A stretch of 64,000 bases of DNA from Ypsolopha sequella (taxonomy: Eukaryota; Arthropoda; Insecta; Lepidoptera; Ypsolophidae), in contig OW203991.1 in the NCBI GenBank assembly GCA_934047225.1, forward strand, positions 1,302,001 through 1,366,000, written 5' to 3'. The translations under genes and the position numbers were made by a program. Below, piece by piece: positions 11,656-21,884 of this stretch; position 1 is the stretch's first letter; each line of letters begins with the position of its first letter. Below the pieces are notes generated by a model, which worked only from the letters and a program-made list of their open reading frames with translations, had not been told where the DNA came from and did not search any database.

Positions 11656-12213
11656 TTCTGAGTATGAATGAGATGGATTAAGATTCAAAATAAGAAGAAT
11701 AGAATACACTTAATAACTCTTGCATGGTTACAGATTTTATTCCACTACGAACCCCTAAGAAATTAATTCATGATAGAATGAAAACTTTAACATGAAAATG
11801 TTTCTACTAATAAACAATAAATGAGCAAAAATTAAAATAAAATTTTCACACCGTTATTGTGTTTATGGCGCTAACATCATAAACCATTTAATAAAATAAA
11901 ACCTGACCTTAAATCAACTCCATCTCATCCGAGCAATAAAAGCATGCTTAAACACGGGTTTTACCCGTTTTAACCCAATTTTCATTGCGACCCGAACTTT
12001 ATTTTTCAGGGGTAATAAACCCCAGATTTGCATTTCAAATTACCTGTTTAGCATACCAGGAACAGGCTCCATGCTAAACGTAATAAAGGAATAGACGCAA
12101 TATTTCTATCTAAATTAAATTTAAAAATTATTCAACCTCAAAGATTTTTTTAATGCTGATTGTTTAAACCGTTTAAACTCATCAAATTGTTTTTTTTTTT
12201 GTATCCTTATTGC
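11656..12213. other. Unassigned AT-rich DNA
   Basis: No gene, RNA or repeat structure could be supported. Confidence 0.5.
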
Positions 12214-12335
12214 TAGAGTGTGTCTAGAGAAAGCTGAGAGTAACTTTACCTGATACGGGTATGTTTTTTTTTTTTCATAATTTTTTCATACCCGTGTTAG
12301 GTAAAGTTACTGTCAGCTTTCGCCAGACATACTCT
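12214..12335. repeat. Fold-back MITE, about 122 bp
   Basis: The left arm tagagtgtgtctagagaaag through gatacgggtatg pairs with the right arm catacccgtgttaggtaaag through cagacatactcta, with a few mismatches; the loop is a T-rich stretch (12262-12284). No coding sequence. Confidence 0.85.
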
Positions 12336-12423
12336 AATCTCTAACTGCTTGAAAGACCCAACTATCCTTTCAAATCTTTTCACTTCAACTGGGGGTGGCT
12401 TCAACTGTGGCTTGTGACCTAAT

Positions 12424-12556
12424 GACACCAAGCGACTCGTCATCATGTTCCAGCATGACGTCATATGTAGCATTTATAGAAGAATGGTTGGCGATGGTTG
12501 GTAGTATCAGTCATTCATCCATTACCGACTTTCGTAGATTTTGCGGAAGTCTCTGG
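12424..12556 (+). repeat. Dispersed repeat, paired with 33178-33290
   Basis: The shared sequence includes accaagcgactcgtc, atgacgtcat, tatcagtcattcat and cgtagattttg. The other copy is on the minus strand. It is about 130 bases long with no coding frame and is of unknown origin. Confidence 0.7.
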
Positions 12557-12667
12557 ACAAATTGACTAACGTAACTCTTAGCAATGACCAAGCACAGGCG
12601 CAACGTGTAAAAAAAAGCATTTACTACGTAGCAACTATTTTTTATATTTTTTTAAACAAGATCATTA

Positions 12668-13330
12668 GTATCAATGACAAAGTACCCGGAATAGAAGAGC
12701 TTATATGACTATGGGTTCGTTCCGTATTGAGCGTGTAATTGGTCCAATTCGCGCGTATACTGCATCAATGCGATTTATTTGTTACCAACATAACAAATGC
12801 AAACACCGCTTCAAACTGCAGGAACCGCTTCTGCCCATGAGCTGATGCGACTTCATGCGACTGAAGCAATGTTTATTTGACAGCTGTCATTCGTGTAAAA
12901 CATAAAATTTTTTGGAAGATTTTAGGAAGTTTTAATTTAAGTGAGAACAATGTAGTTTAGGTATGAAAATGTAGCCAGATTACAGGCCGTGATTGCCGAA
13001 GTTATACGAGTATTATATGACGTATTCAAAACTAGGAACGAAGAAAAGGTCATTCCAAATTAAAACTAAAATTCGCGTCAAAATTGTTCCAATTTATTTC
13101 TATGCATGAAATGCGTCGATGTGCTTTGAAAAAACGGACCAAACAAATCCCGTCAACAAACTGATGCATTATATGCGCAATTCGGGATGACGATGCCTAT
13201 AAATAGATTGATGGACGTGCAAGTGGCGAAAGAAGGGTGCCATGATCATCGTAGCAAATGGAAATATGTAGTTTCTGCCTACACCTCTGGGGGACAGGCA
13301 TGAGTATATGTATGTATGTATGCAAGATTG
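12668..13330 (+). mobile_element. RTE-type LINE 3' end, interrupted
   Basis: The terminal codons of an RTE-like ORF are readable at 13190-13303 (LMDVQVAKEG, DHRSKWKYVVSAY), ending at TGA 13301-13303 and followed directly by a tatg microsatellite, as RTE elements do. A short upstream piece of the same ORF end (acccggaatagaagagctta) sits at 12680-12700. In the minus-strand relative at 27325-27500 these two pieces are adjacent, so about 485 bases here are an insertion. Confidence 0.68.
12703..13188. mobile_element. Probable insertion within the RTE end
   Basis: This segment separates two parts of an RTE tail that are adjacent elsewhere. Its ends carry weak inverted similarity (ttcgcgcgtatactgcatca near 12749 and tgatgcattatatgcgcaa near 13161). 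It is probably a non-autonomous DNA transposon, but the exact boundaries and the superfamily are uncertain. Confidence 0.45.
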
Positions 13331-13980
13331 ATGTATTTCTAAGCCTAATGAAAACACAGTGGCTTTACATTTTAGTCGTTAATTAACGGGTAGTCAGAGA
13401 AATATGTTTTAGGTTCTGTCTTTTATTAAACAATTTTTATGCCAGTTTACTTTGCAAAGAATTTTTTGAAAATACTCTAAATATCATTTAAATAGTTACA
13501 TAGTTATGCATTGTATAGGTATATATTATTATCTGTCACCGTAAGATTTTAAAATCAGGACGGCAATTCTAACACATGCGAAAATGTGCGAATGTGGAAG
13601 GCTTGTGATTTTAGAAGCTCTTTGTACACAAACGAATGAAGCTTTAAATAAAACCTTTTGTCTGGAATTTATAAAATGTTTTATATGTGCTATAAAAAAT
13701 TTTACTTAGAAGAAGTATCATCACACGGCATTTTTAATGCGAATAACAAAGTCGTTTGAAAAATGTTTTGTTCATAAACTAACCTAACCTAGTAACATTA
13801 TAAGCAATCGGATTTTACAATCTCACACTGATAAATCTATTTTTAATCAACGATTATTTTACGTGTTGAATGATGGCCATGGATGGACTCGTACACTTTA
13901 TTATGAAACGAGTGTCCATCATTTATTATTTTCCAAGTTTCATCAGTGCGCGAAAATTGCGCGATTATTTTGTTAAAGTG
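13331..13980. other. Unassigned DNA
   Basis: No feature is supported. A short inverted pair (actcgtacactttattatga and its imperfect complement gaaacgagtgtcc) lies near 13889-13918, and taacctaacctag lies near 13783. Neither defines an element. Confidence 0.45.
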
Positions 13981-13984
13981 ATTG

Positions 13985-14118
13985 TGTTTGGGATAGATTC
14001 CAGAGCAATCGCCCGGCAAGCGAGAGGTCCCGGGTTCGATTCCCGGTTCAGAGCTCCTCACATCCAAGATTTACTTTTATTTCTGCGTTTCTATACTGCA
14101 ATGATATAATGTTAATTT
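13985..14118 (+). mobile_element. tRNA-derived retroposon, head plus body of the hairpin-SINE family
   Basis: It contains a perfect B-box-type promoter motif ggttcgattcc (14033-14043) within cccgggttcgattcccgg, and upstream cgcccggcaagcgagag resembles an anticodon-arm half. Downstream, gagctcctcacatcc, atttacttttatttctgcg and ctatactgcaatgatataat match one arm of the hairpin copies at 15669-15885 and 42526-42760. It is not a functional tRNA gene: no acceptor or D arm folds. This copy appears to show the non-inverted order. Confidence 0.65.
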
Positions 14119-14569
14119 ACATCACTATTTTTTGGCCAAATTATCATATTTTATTTTACAAAAATTTGTATTTATTTAGTCAAGTTTTTGTTCGTAATAC
14201 CAACGTACAAGAGTAACTCAACCTCTAAATAATTGGCACATAGCGTATGATATAAAGCGCACGTGCAACTAATTCCCGGAAAAGTGGTAATTAACATTTT
14301 GTGGTGAAGTAACCCCAACAGGAAGAGGGGAAGTCAGTCACGTGACGTGAGGGCGGGAAAATGAGGTAAAAAGGCAAACGGAGTGACCTAAATATTATCT
14401 TAATAGGATTTCATAGTTCGTGTGAACGTAATTGTTTTGAAATGTTTCTTTAATTGATGGCAGACATGATATTTCTGGCACACCTAAGTCAAATTAAATA
14501 AAATAAAATTAAATTTCTTTTATTTAATTTAAAATTGTCAATCTTTCTGGATAAAAACTAAGACTTTTA
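14119..14569. other. Unassigned DNA
   Basis: No feature is supported. A patch around 14335-14395 (gtcacgtgacgtgagggcgg) is less AT-rich but has no visible frame or repeat partner. Confidence 0.45.
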
Positions 14570-15110
14570 CGAAAGAAAAAAAACCGGTCAAGTGCTAGTC
14601 AGATTCGCGTACTTAGGTTTCCGTATCGTCGATGAAAATTTTATTTTATTATTTTGTTTTCGTGAATTTCAAAATTATTTTTCTTATAAATATTTTTTTC
14701 TTATTTTTCGGTCCACCTGCTTTGGAGATAAGGGGGAAATACATTTTTTTTTGTTTTTCGAGGATTTCTCGAAATATATGCATTTTAATATAGCTAAATT
14801 CTATATTTTTACAATCAGCTTTTTAATGACTACAATTTGATACCTATATTCTGTATCATATTTTGTAACATAGTACTTTTTATTTATTTAACATTTTTTT
14901 ATATATCTCTTTCGTGTTCTACTTTTTAAAATCGCTTTAGTTTTTCTGTATTTGGCCAGTTATGTTATAACATATACTCGACATTTCTTTTCATATTTTT
15001 TGGTTCACCATTTTCGGAGATAATGGGGGAGGGCATACATTTTTTTGTGGTTTTTCAAAGGTTCCTTTTGTACCTTTCAGGTACTACGAAATTCTAAAAA
15101 CATATTTTTA
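14570..15110 (+). repeat. Common lepidopteran repeat, degraded
   Basis: It begins aaaccggtcaagtgctagtc and continues agattcgcgtacttaggttt, a degenerate form of a head sequence seen throughout lepidopteran genomes; a second block at 15001-15090 has ttcaccattttcggagataa and ctttcaggtac. No intact coding frame. Confidence 0.55.
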
Positions 15111-15466
15111 CTGAGGTAACATTTATTTGAACAATTAAACATTTCGGAATAAGGAAGTAAGGCATTACCCTAAAATTAATACTTAAATACCTATCTTGAA
15201 TACATTTAAGTAAGTACAGTACTTTCAAAGTAATAATGCGCATACAAATCTTCGCCACTGTTCGTCAAAGTTCGTATTTCCTTACACTTTCTATACAATC
15301 AATACGGTCACGTGGTATGTCCGGTCGCTCGGCTATAGTTTTGTATTATATATTTGAGACTACTGTACAGTACATTGTACCTACCTATGTGTGAACGTGA
15401 TTGGAAAATTATTTAGGATTTTATATGCCCACCTCATTATGGCTGAATGTCAGACTTTGTGTCAGT

Positions 15467-15592
15467 GGTGTTTTCCAGTATTTCTGGCCTTCTGAAGTAT
15501 GCAGGTCGAACACAAATGTGCCTCTACGAGATTTGAACCCACGACCTAGAACTAGGGGTCAAGACGTTCGACCCACTAGGTCACAGAGGCGT
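15467..15592 (-). mobile_element. tRNA-derived SINE head
   Basis: On the minus strand gcctctgtgacctagtgggt starts a tRNA-like unit. An A-box-like tgacctagtggg has one mismatch to consensus, a B-box-like ggttcaaatct (15529-15539) has two, and the seven-base 5' end gcctctg can pair with tagaggc downstream. It continues gcacatttgtgttcgacctgc, which matches the bodies at 24.1 and 35.0 kb. Mismatches in the T stem argue against a working tRNA. Confidence 0.68.
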
Positions 15593-15653
15593 CCAAGATT
15601 TTTAATTTTAACTTGCCAAATCCAGCTAAATATCCCAAAGGTTTGCTACAAAC

Positions 15654-15900
15654 TATACTAATAATAAATTAACATTATATCATTGCAGTATAGAAACGCA
15701 GAAAGAAAAGTAAATCTGGATGTGAGGAGCTCTGAACCTGGCTCTTGAGCTCCTGAGCTCCTCACATCCAGATTTACTTTTCTTTCTGCGTTTCTATACT
15801 GCAATGATATAATGTTAATTTATATCTCTTTGCGGTGGATAAATCGCCAAGTGTTCAAATATATAAATTTATTTCTGTCATAGTTTATACTAATAATAAA
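15654..15900 (+). mobile_element. Hairpin SINE with 15-bp target duplication
   Basis: The element (15669-15885) is flanked by direct copies of tatactaataataaa (15654-15668 and 15886-15900). Inside, aacattatatcattgcagta onward is an inverted copy of tactgcaatgatataatgtt, giving a hairpin about 150 bases long, followed by a unique tail (cggtggataaatcgccaagt to ctgtcatagtt). The B-box part of the family is eroded at the hairpin tip here. The duplication length fits target-primed (LINE-driven) insertion rather than a TA-targeting DNA transposase. Confidence 0.8.
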
Positions 15901-16023
15901 TAATTTAATAAAAAAACGTATTTGTGCCCATAGGTAGGTAAACATTAAATATTTTTGCCAAATTCTTAGTGAAATAGATTATTGTTCGAGTCAAGAAGCG
16001 CATACCCATTATAAACTTCTTGG

Positions 16024-16345
16024 AGTTGTCCATAAATAACGTGACACCTTTTTTACAAATTTTTAACCCCCCCTTCCCCCTGGTGACATACTTATCGATC
16101 CCCTTCCCTTCCTAAATGTCATGTGACATAGCTTTCTTAATTAATCAAACTGCTTTATACCTACTATTTAAAAAAAAAATATCTTAACGAAATTAATTCA
16201 AATGATTGTACATAATACATTATTGTGATTCATGTGAACTCACAAGCTTTTTTTTATCTCCCCTTCCCCTTCGTGTCACCTTAGTGACACTTTACGACTA
16301 CCCCCCCCCCCCCCCCCATTCAAGTCACGTGATTTATGGACGTCC
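16024..16345. mobile_element. MITE-like element with gtccataaataacgtgac ends
   Basis: The left end gtccataaataacgtgacac is matched in inverse at the right end (gtcacgtgatttatggac). Both flanks are followed inward by C-rich runs (cccccccttccccc and a C17 run near 16302-16318). Similar 'gtccataaa-nacgtgac plus C-rich' elements are common in insects. No coding frame. Confidence 0.7.
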
Positions 16346-16379
16346 CCGTGGTACGAACTATAATTTTATAACTTTTGTC

Positions 16380-16520
16380 TGTCCGGTTGTATGTTCCATT
16401 TTAACTCAAGAACCACTCGACGGATTTGGATGTGGTTTTCTTTATTATCATTGTAGTGAACCGGTCTACATCAAGACTATAAGGGGTGTGCAAATTACCA
16501 CCAAGTCAAAAACTGGCGAT
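16380..16520 (+). repeat. Dispersed repeat, related to 44485-44640 and 49540-49670
   Basis: It shares, in inverse orientation with the 44.5-kb copy, tgttccattttaactcaaga, accactcgacggatttgg and atgtggttttctttattatc. No coding frame; probably the end of a larger lepidopteran element. Confidence 0.6.
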
Positions 16521-17257
16521 AATAATTTTTAAGCATTTTAATAAAATAAAAATATTAATTATTTTAAATAGCATCGGGCAACCTCTGGCGATAACTAAAT
16601 ATAAGATCCCATAGAACGGAATAATTCTAGTATGGGATTTAATTAAATGTGTATATTATTTATGTGCTAAGTTCGTTTTGACTTTTTGTTTTTTTCTTGT
16701 ATTTAACACTAGGTTTTATGTAAAACTAACACTTTTAAGGAAATAAATTATTAATAAAATAAATTAATATGTTATGCCTTAATATATAATAGAATAATCT
16801 GTCTGACTGACTGACGGACTGATCTGTTATTGCCGAGACCAAACAGCTGGACTTAGGAACATTAAATTGAACTTTTGGTTCCTTATATGACGTGGACATC
16901 CACTAAGAAGGGACATTCCCACGGGATCGGGAAAAACGGTATGTATGCAAGCAACGCTGCGGGCGTCCGCTAATAAAATATACATGATTGAAGACACTTC
17001 TACGCGGGCGAAGTCGCGAGCAAAAGTTATTGGCTTATAAACGTTGACCTCAAGAGAAAGAGCCCTTTAACTTGGTCGAAAGAAGCAAATTGTCATAAAA
17101 ATAAAATCTACACAACTTAATCAGTTCAGTCACGAAATAGGAAATGGCTTGGAGTAAAAACTTAACGACGGAGCCAATTTACTACGAAAAACTAAAAGGT
17201 TCATGTGACATAGCACTGCGTGTGTATAGCCTTGATTTGCTACAACTACGTCGGGTT

Positions 17258-17620
17258 TTAGTTATCAATACAAATAAAAACAAGACCAAATCAACTTCGT
17301 AAACTGACATACTTACCCTCATACAACAATAACTATGGTACTCGCACTTGGGAGTACATGCTACCAAAGATATTAAACGAACTACCAAGTGAAATTGTAA
17401 GTCAACTGAATCGTAATCCTCACAAAATAAAAACTATTTTAAAGTGTCACTATCTCGATAAAAAAAAATATAAAATTAAATAAGTAAAATTTTAGTTGCT
17501 TGTGAGCGCTTGCAGCGACACATAAACCTCTTTATGGTTTCCGTTAGCTGTGTAAGTTTATAATATTGTATATTTTCTTGTATTTACTCAATAAACGCAT
17601 AAAACAACAAAAAAAAAAGT
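17258..17620 (+). mobile_element. Probable 5'-truncated LINE 3' end
   Basis: A frame at 17288-17484 reads RKLTYLPSYNNNYGTRTWEY and MLPKILNELPSEIV to a TAA, resembling the tail of LINE ORF2 proteins (aromatic-rich, 'LN-LP' pattern). It is followed by an AATAAA signal at 17592-17597 and an A-rich end (17608-17619). The 5' part is lost. The protein match is modest, so another A-tailed retroposon is possible. Confidence 0.42.
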
Positions 17621-17944
17621 TGAGGATGAATAAAAATATACAATTTATTTGTGTTACATAATAATTATTACATAACTACAAATGTGAAAAAAAAAAACAT
17701 TAATTAGAGTCCAATCATGGGGAGTTAAGCGTCAGCCGTTTCGGAGTTAGAAGCCGTTTGGGAGTAATGTCAAAAAGAAACTTTCGGCCTTTGGAAACCG
17801 TTTGGGGTCGAGATAAAAAAAAAAAAACTTATTTTGCCTCATTGATACGTTAGAGGAAATAAGAGCCGACGCTGAAGACTAAACCTGTCAACACAATGAG
17901 GTAATGTCGCCAGTATCTTGGGTACCATCCCACGGAGCAAAGAT
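17621..17944. other. Unassigned DNA
   Basis: A local imperfect repeat (agccgtttcggagttag, agccgtttgggagtaat, aaccgtttggggtcg) lies at 17734-17812. No gene is supported. Confidence 0.45.
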
Positions 17945-18722
17945 TTTATCTGGTACATTAATAATAATAATAATAATAAAGGCGTAGGGATGTGACGACC
18001 CCATCGCCCTCTGGTATGTCCAGTACGTCCAGTGCAATCAGTCACCGCAGGGCGGCTTGTGGCGAGCCGATGGTGAGTGGCGACACCACGGACCCTACCT
18101 CCAGGGGACACTAGCACACATGCGCTTACACACACACATACACACAGAAACACACCCCCTACCTCTGCGCTTGCCTTAACCAGCCGGCCAGAGTGGAGAT
18201 GCAAGAGCGGAACCTATGCTCCAGGTTGGAAGTGTAAAATGTCATAACGCCGGGGGCACTTGACTGTTAGAAGGATCTTGCGCCCCGCAGACTCACCTCT
18301 CGACAACCTTAGCTGCTTACATAGTGTTGCCCCCTGGCCGCCCCATGGTGGCTAGATAGGGGGCCCACAACGGCTATCCTGGTGGATAGTTATTAAGCAG
18401 CAAGTCACCATCTGCCATATTTAAATTTGTGAGAGATTTTCGAGGCAGATGTCCGTTATCTCACTCCATAGCCCTGTTATCCGGCCCATTTAGCATCCCA
18501 TCCTCATAGCCCACTCCAAGTCGCTTCCTTCCTGGCAATAGTTTGGCAACTGTGGGGGACTGTCCGTTAGTGCATCACAATGATACATTGAGGGAGAGGC
18601 CCCCATGGATGCAGCCATCTCACATCTAGATTAAATGGTACCAAAGGCCTCTTCAATGTTGGCTTCGGCCCCATGAATGCCTTTCAAATGACCGGGTCCC
18701 TATGGGCCCGTGACTGAAAAGT
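17945..18722 (-). mobile_element. GC-rich retroposon or LINE 3' UTR with a (TTA)n tail
   Basis: This block is distinctly GC-richer than everything around it. Its left edge is taataataataataataata (17955-17976), which on the minus strand would be a TTA tail, as at the neighbouring LINE. It includes ctagatagggggcccacaac and ggcggcttgtggcgagccga. No convincing open frame exists on either strand (a 121-codon minus frame lacks domain signals). I read it as an element 3' UTR, perhaps of R1/CR1 type; the family is not identified. Confidence 0.45.
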
Positions 18723-18727
18723 GTACC

Positions 18728-20195
18728 CACATAATAATAATAAACACTTTATTGCACACAAAAACACAGATAAATACAGATTTAAGAGAATTACAGGGCA
18801 AAGGCGGACTTATTTCAGAAAGAATTTTTTTCCAGTCAACCATAAATGACAGAGATGAAGAAACATTTTACATTGGCTTATTGAAATTTAAAATGAGTGC
18901 ATAATGAGTGATATAAATATGTATGTAACTATAATAAATATGATAGTCAACATACACTACTAACCTAAAAGTATACCTAACGACCTAACGGTCTAAAAAC
19001 TAAACAAAGAGTGGGTATTAAAATAAAAAAAATATATATAATATATTAAATATGATACACTACATAAATACGTACGATACATACATACTAGTAGCTAGAG
19101 CTGCTGAGAGAACAAAAAGTGCTTCTTCAAGTTTGAAGGAAGCGGTTGAGGGAAGACTTTTAAGGGAGTGTGGAAGATCATTCCAAAGACGGACAGCGTC
19201 CACTGTAAAAGATCCAGAGTAACGTTCCGTGTAATGAGTTGGTATAGACAACATAAGATCATGAGAAGGCCGAAGATTCCTGTTGCTCATGTCAGTGCGA
19301 AAGTTGAACCTATCTTTTAGGTATTTAGGGGAGGAAGGATTATTTAAAACATTGTATAGTAGAGATAGGATATGACTATACCTCCGATAGCGTATTGGAA
19401 GCCACTTCAGTTTACGTCAAAACTCGGACACATGATCAAACTTTCGCAAATCAAAAATAAATCTGATAGCCAAATTTTGAAGACGTTCCAGTTTGTTGAG
19501 CAACTCCTCGGTGGCATCCAAGAACACAATGTCAGCATAGTCAAGAAGAGGTAGAAGAAGAGATTGGGCTAGAGTAATTCTAGTTTGCAAAGGCAAGAAG
19601 TACTGAAGGCGCTTCAGTGAGTGAAATGAACCGTACATCCTACGGCTAACTTCCTTAACATGACTCTCCCATGACAAGGTCTGATCCATGATTACGCCCA
19701 AGTTTTTGACAGTTTCGCTATATTGTAGAACTTCACCACCAAAAACCACACTTGCAATATTATCAGTTTTCAGTCTCGAAATGTAGGCTACCAATGATAA
19801 TTACTTGCGACTTTTTCGGATTGACATTAAGCCCATAGCGTTTTGTCCAATCTTTAATAGCCGCAAGGTCTGCATTGGTTGTGGCTATGGCATTGTCAAT
19901 GTCGTCAATTGGAGCTGCTGAGTACAGCTGAAGATCGTCAGCATATAGATGAAAGGAAGAGGAGAGGGCAGAAGTGATAGAGTTAATAAAGACCGAAAAC
20001 AGAATAGGAGAGAGGACACCACCCTGAGGAACACCAGATGTAAGATCACACCAGTTAGAATGGCAACTGTCAACTTTGATTAGTTGTTTTCTGCCATGAA
20101 GATAGGATTCAAACCATGAGATAACCAAAGGGGAGACATTAAGAGATCTCAGCACTCCCACAAGTATGTCATAATCGACAGTGTTGACATTAAAT
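18728..20195 (-). mobile_element. 5'-truncated CR1/Jockey-group LINE
   Basis: On the minus strand the element enters within the reverse transcriptase just after motif A (NTVDYDILVGVLRSL) and ends in a 3' UTR with gcaataaagtg and a (tta)n tail at about 18730-18742. Its coding part is described separately. The relative at 24795-25875 has a similar end, so they belong to neighbouring families. Confidence 0.8.
19060..20190 (-). pseudogene. LINE reverse transcriptase fragment
   Basis: The protein would copy LINE RNA into DNA at the nicked target. Visible motifs in order: WFESYLHGRKQ; motif B, LTSGVPQGGVLSPILFSVFI; motif C, HLYADDLQLY (the YADD catalytic pair); then LNVNPKKSQVIIIG, VKNLGVIMDQTLSWESHV and a C-terminal region with AVRLWNDLPHSLKSLP. 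The endonuclease domain and RT motif A are absent because of 5' truncation. Two lesions are visible: a frameshift near 19790, and an in-frame TGA at 19417-19419 within SEF-stop-RKLKWLPIRYRRY. The reading frame ends at 19060. Motif conservation is good, so the copy is only moderately old. Confidence 0.85.
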
Positions 20196-20199
20196 TTGT

Positions 20200-21130
20200 T
20201 TAATTTTCATTACATATATATTTTATGTAAGATGATTTATTTTATATTTTTAAAAAACAAATTAAATCCCAGCGAACTGCTACACACTGTTATACTGTCT
20301 GAGCAGTGGCAAAATTACCTATCGAAAAATATACTAATTTAACTGTGTAATATCAACCGACAAAATAAATTAAACATAGCAAACTAAAATTTCTCACGAC
20401 CACCTGGTTTAAATAATGAACCTCCGAATAAATTACTGAACTTATGAACCAAAAGTCAAAAATAGGTGCGACGACGTGTGAAGCGAGGAGGAGCGTGTTA
20501 GGTTTACATGTAAGTTAAAATAAGGAGGCGAGCGAAGCGGAGCGGAGCAAAGAGTTTTAACCGAATTCACAATGTACAAGAAAAAATTTTTAGTCGGAGA
20601 TGTACGATAAAAATTGCTAACAGTAGTTTTCGGAATTTTCATTCGGTAGTTTTCGTATATTATTAGCAAAAAAGTTTTGGTAGATTAGTATTTAAAGCAG
20701 AAACATTCATAAATTGAACATTCTCATTTTAATTTAGTTTTCGGAGCTTTTATTACGACCCTTTAAGTATCATACAGAATATAGATCATACAGGGGATAT
20801 TTACTTTATTAAATACTCATTTATTACGTAAATAAATAAATAGCTAACTCGGTCACTTCGTTCGGTATTGCTAAGAAGAAAGGAAAAAAAACTTAGCAAG
20901 ATCATATTTCCTCAATACATTAATTACAGAATTGTATCAAAGAGATAGAAACAAGAGTAATCTGCATAATCAGATAAAAAGTTTAAATATTGTACGAAAC
21001 GAAATTAATAGATCATCTCGTTGTCCTTCTATCCTATCTTGTATTTTACAGTCAGTTACAGTCAGTACAAGCTATAATCGGTTTTCTTGGTATGTGCCCA
21101 CACATTATTGTTAAAGTAATATATAATATA
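20200..21130. other. Unassigned DNA with one GC-rich repeat
   Basis: 20456-20546 (gtgaagcgaggaggagcgtg, ttaggtttacatgtaa, gcgagcgaagcggagcggag) belongs to a family also present at 27015-27215, 32865-32970 and 42485-42915. The rest holds no supported feature. Confidence 0.6.
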
Positions 21131-21482
21131 TACCGTGTAACAGAAAGGTGTAACCATATTTGAAGAGCTTATTCAGTCAATGGTACAGAACAACATTTAC
21201 TGAGACAAACCTGAAATCTCAAAAAAAAAATCTGCCCTGCCATTTCAGCCGAGCGGCATTGCATTTTTGGTATAGAACAACTTTTACTATGGAACAAAAC
21301 CTGTATCTCGAAAAATTTTTTTTACTGTTTCATAGAAAAATGCAATGCCGCTCGGCCGAAATGTATGGCAGGGCAGATTTTTTTTTTGAGATTTCAGGTT
21401 TGTCTCCATAGTAAAAGTTGTTCTATACCATTGACTGAATAAGCTCTTCAAATATGGTTACACCTTTCTGTTTCACGGTGTG
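21131..21482. mobile_element. Fold-back MITE, enlarged copy of the 9353-9614 family
   Basis: The ends are accgtgtaacagaaaggtgt and cacctttctgtttcacggtg. Unlike the 262-base copies it holds an additional partial arm: catttcagccgagcggcatt (plus) and atgccgctcggccgaaatgt occur on opposite strands, giving a longer internal palindrome. No coding sequence. Confidence 0.82.
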
Positions 21483-21566
21483 TAATAACATTATATTAAT
21501 TAACTTTGTTTTAGTTATTTAAGTTTAGTTTTTGTCATAAGACTAATTATGCAAAGACGTAAATTA

Positions 21567-21722
21567 GTAATTGTGCTATCAGAAATAAGCCCACTTGTAA
21601 TTGTGCTATCAGAAATAAGCCCACCTGTAATTGTGCTATCAGAAATAAGCCCACCTGTAATTGTGCTATCAGAAATAAGCCCACCTGTAATTGTGCTATC
21701 AGAAATAAGCCCACCTGTAATT
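21567..21722 (+). repeat. 30-bp minisatellite, five units
   Basis: The unit begins gtaattgtgctatcagaaat and ends aagcccacct. Five consecutive units at 21567-21716 differ at essentially one position (cactt in unit 1, cacct after), with a sixth start at 21717. A period of 30 keeps one frame open (a ten-residue repeat VIVLSEISPP), which makes a spurious 91-codon open frame. Confidence 0.95.
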
Positions 21723-21884
21723 TTTTCTGTTACTCAGATAAGACTCGCACGGGACAAGTCAGTGGTTAGTCTGTTGCTAATCTCTTGTTGTTACCAAATT
21801 CTGAAAAGTATGAATATTTTATAGATCGTTTCTATTAGAATGTCGTTCTGTACAATCAACTGTGTTCGTCGTGTGAATATTTTT

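Noticed and set aside
13985..14060. tRNA gene around the perfect B box
   Set aside because: Only the T-arm motif is sound; no acceptor or D stem can be folded, and the downstream part is a repeat body.
15520..15592. Functional tRNA on the minus strand
   Set aside because: Acceptor pairing is present, but the T stem has mismatches and the anticodon stem does not close; the downstream SINE body explains it.
17839..18204. 121-codon minus-strand frame rich in Val/Cys/Ser
   Set aside because: Encoded by a CA/GT-rich tract within the GC-rich retroposon; no domain.
21549..21824. 91-codon frame with VIVLSEISPP repeats
   Set aside because: Produced by the 30-bp minisatellite; no homologue recognised.
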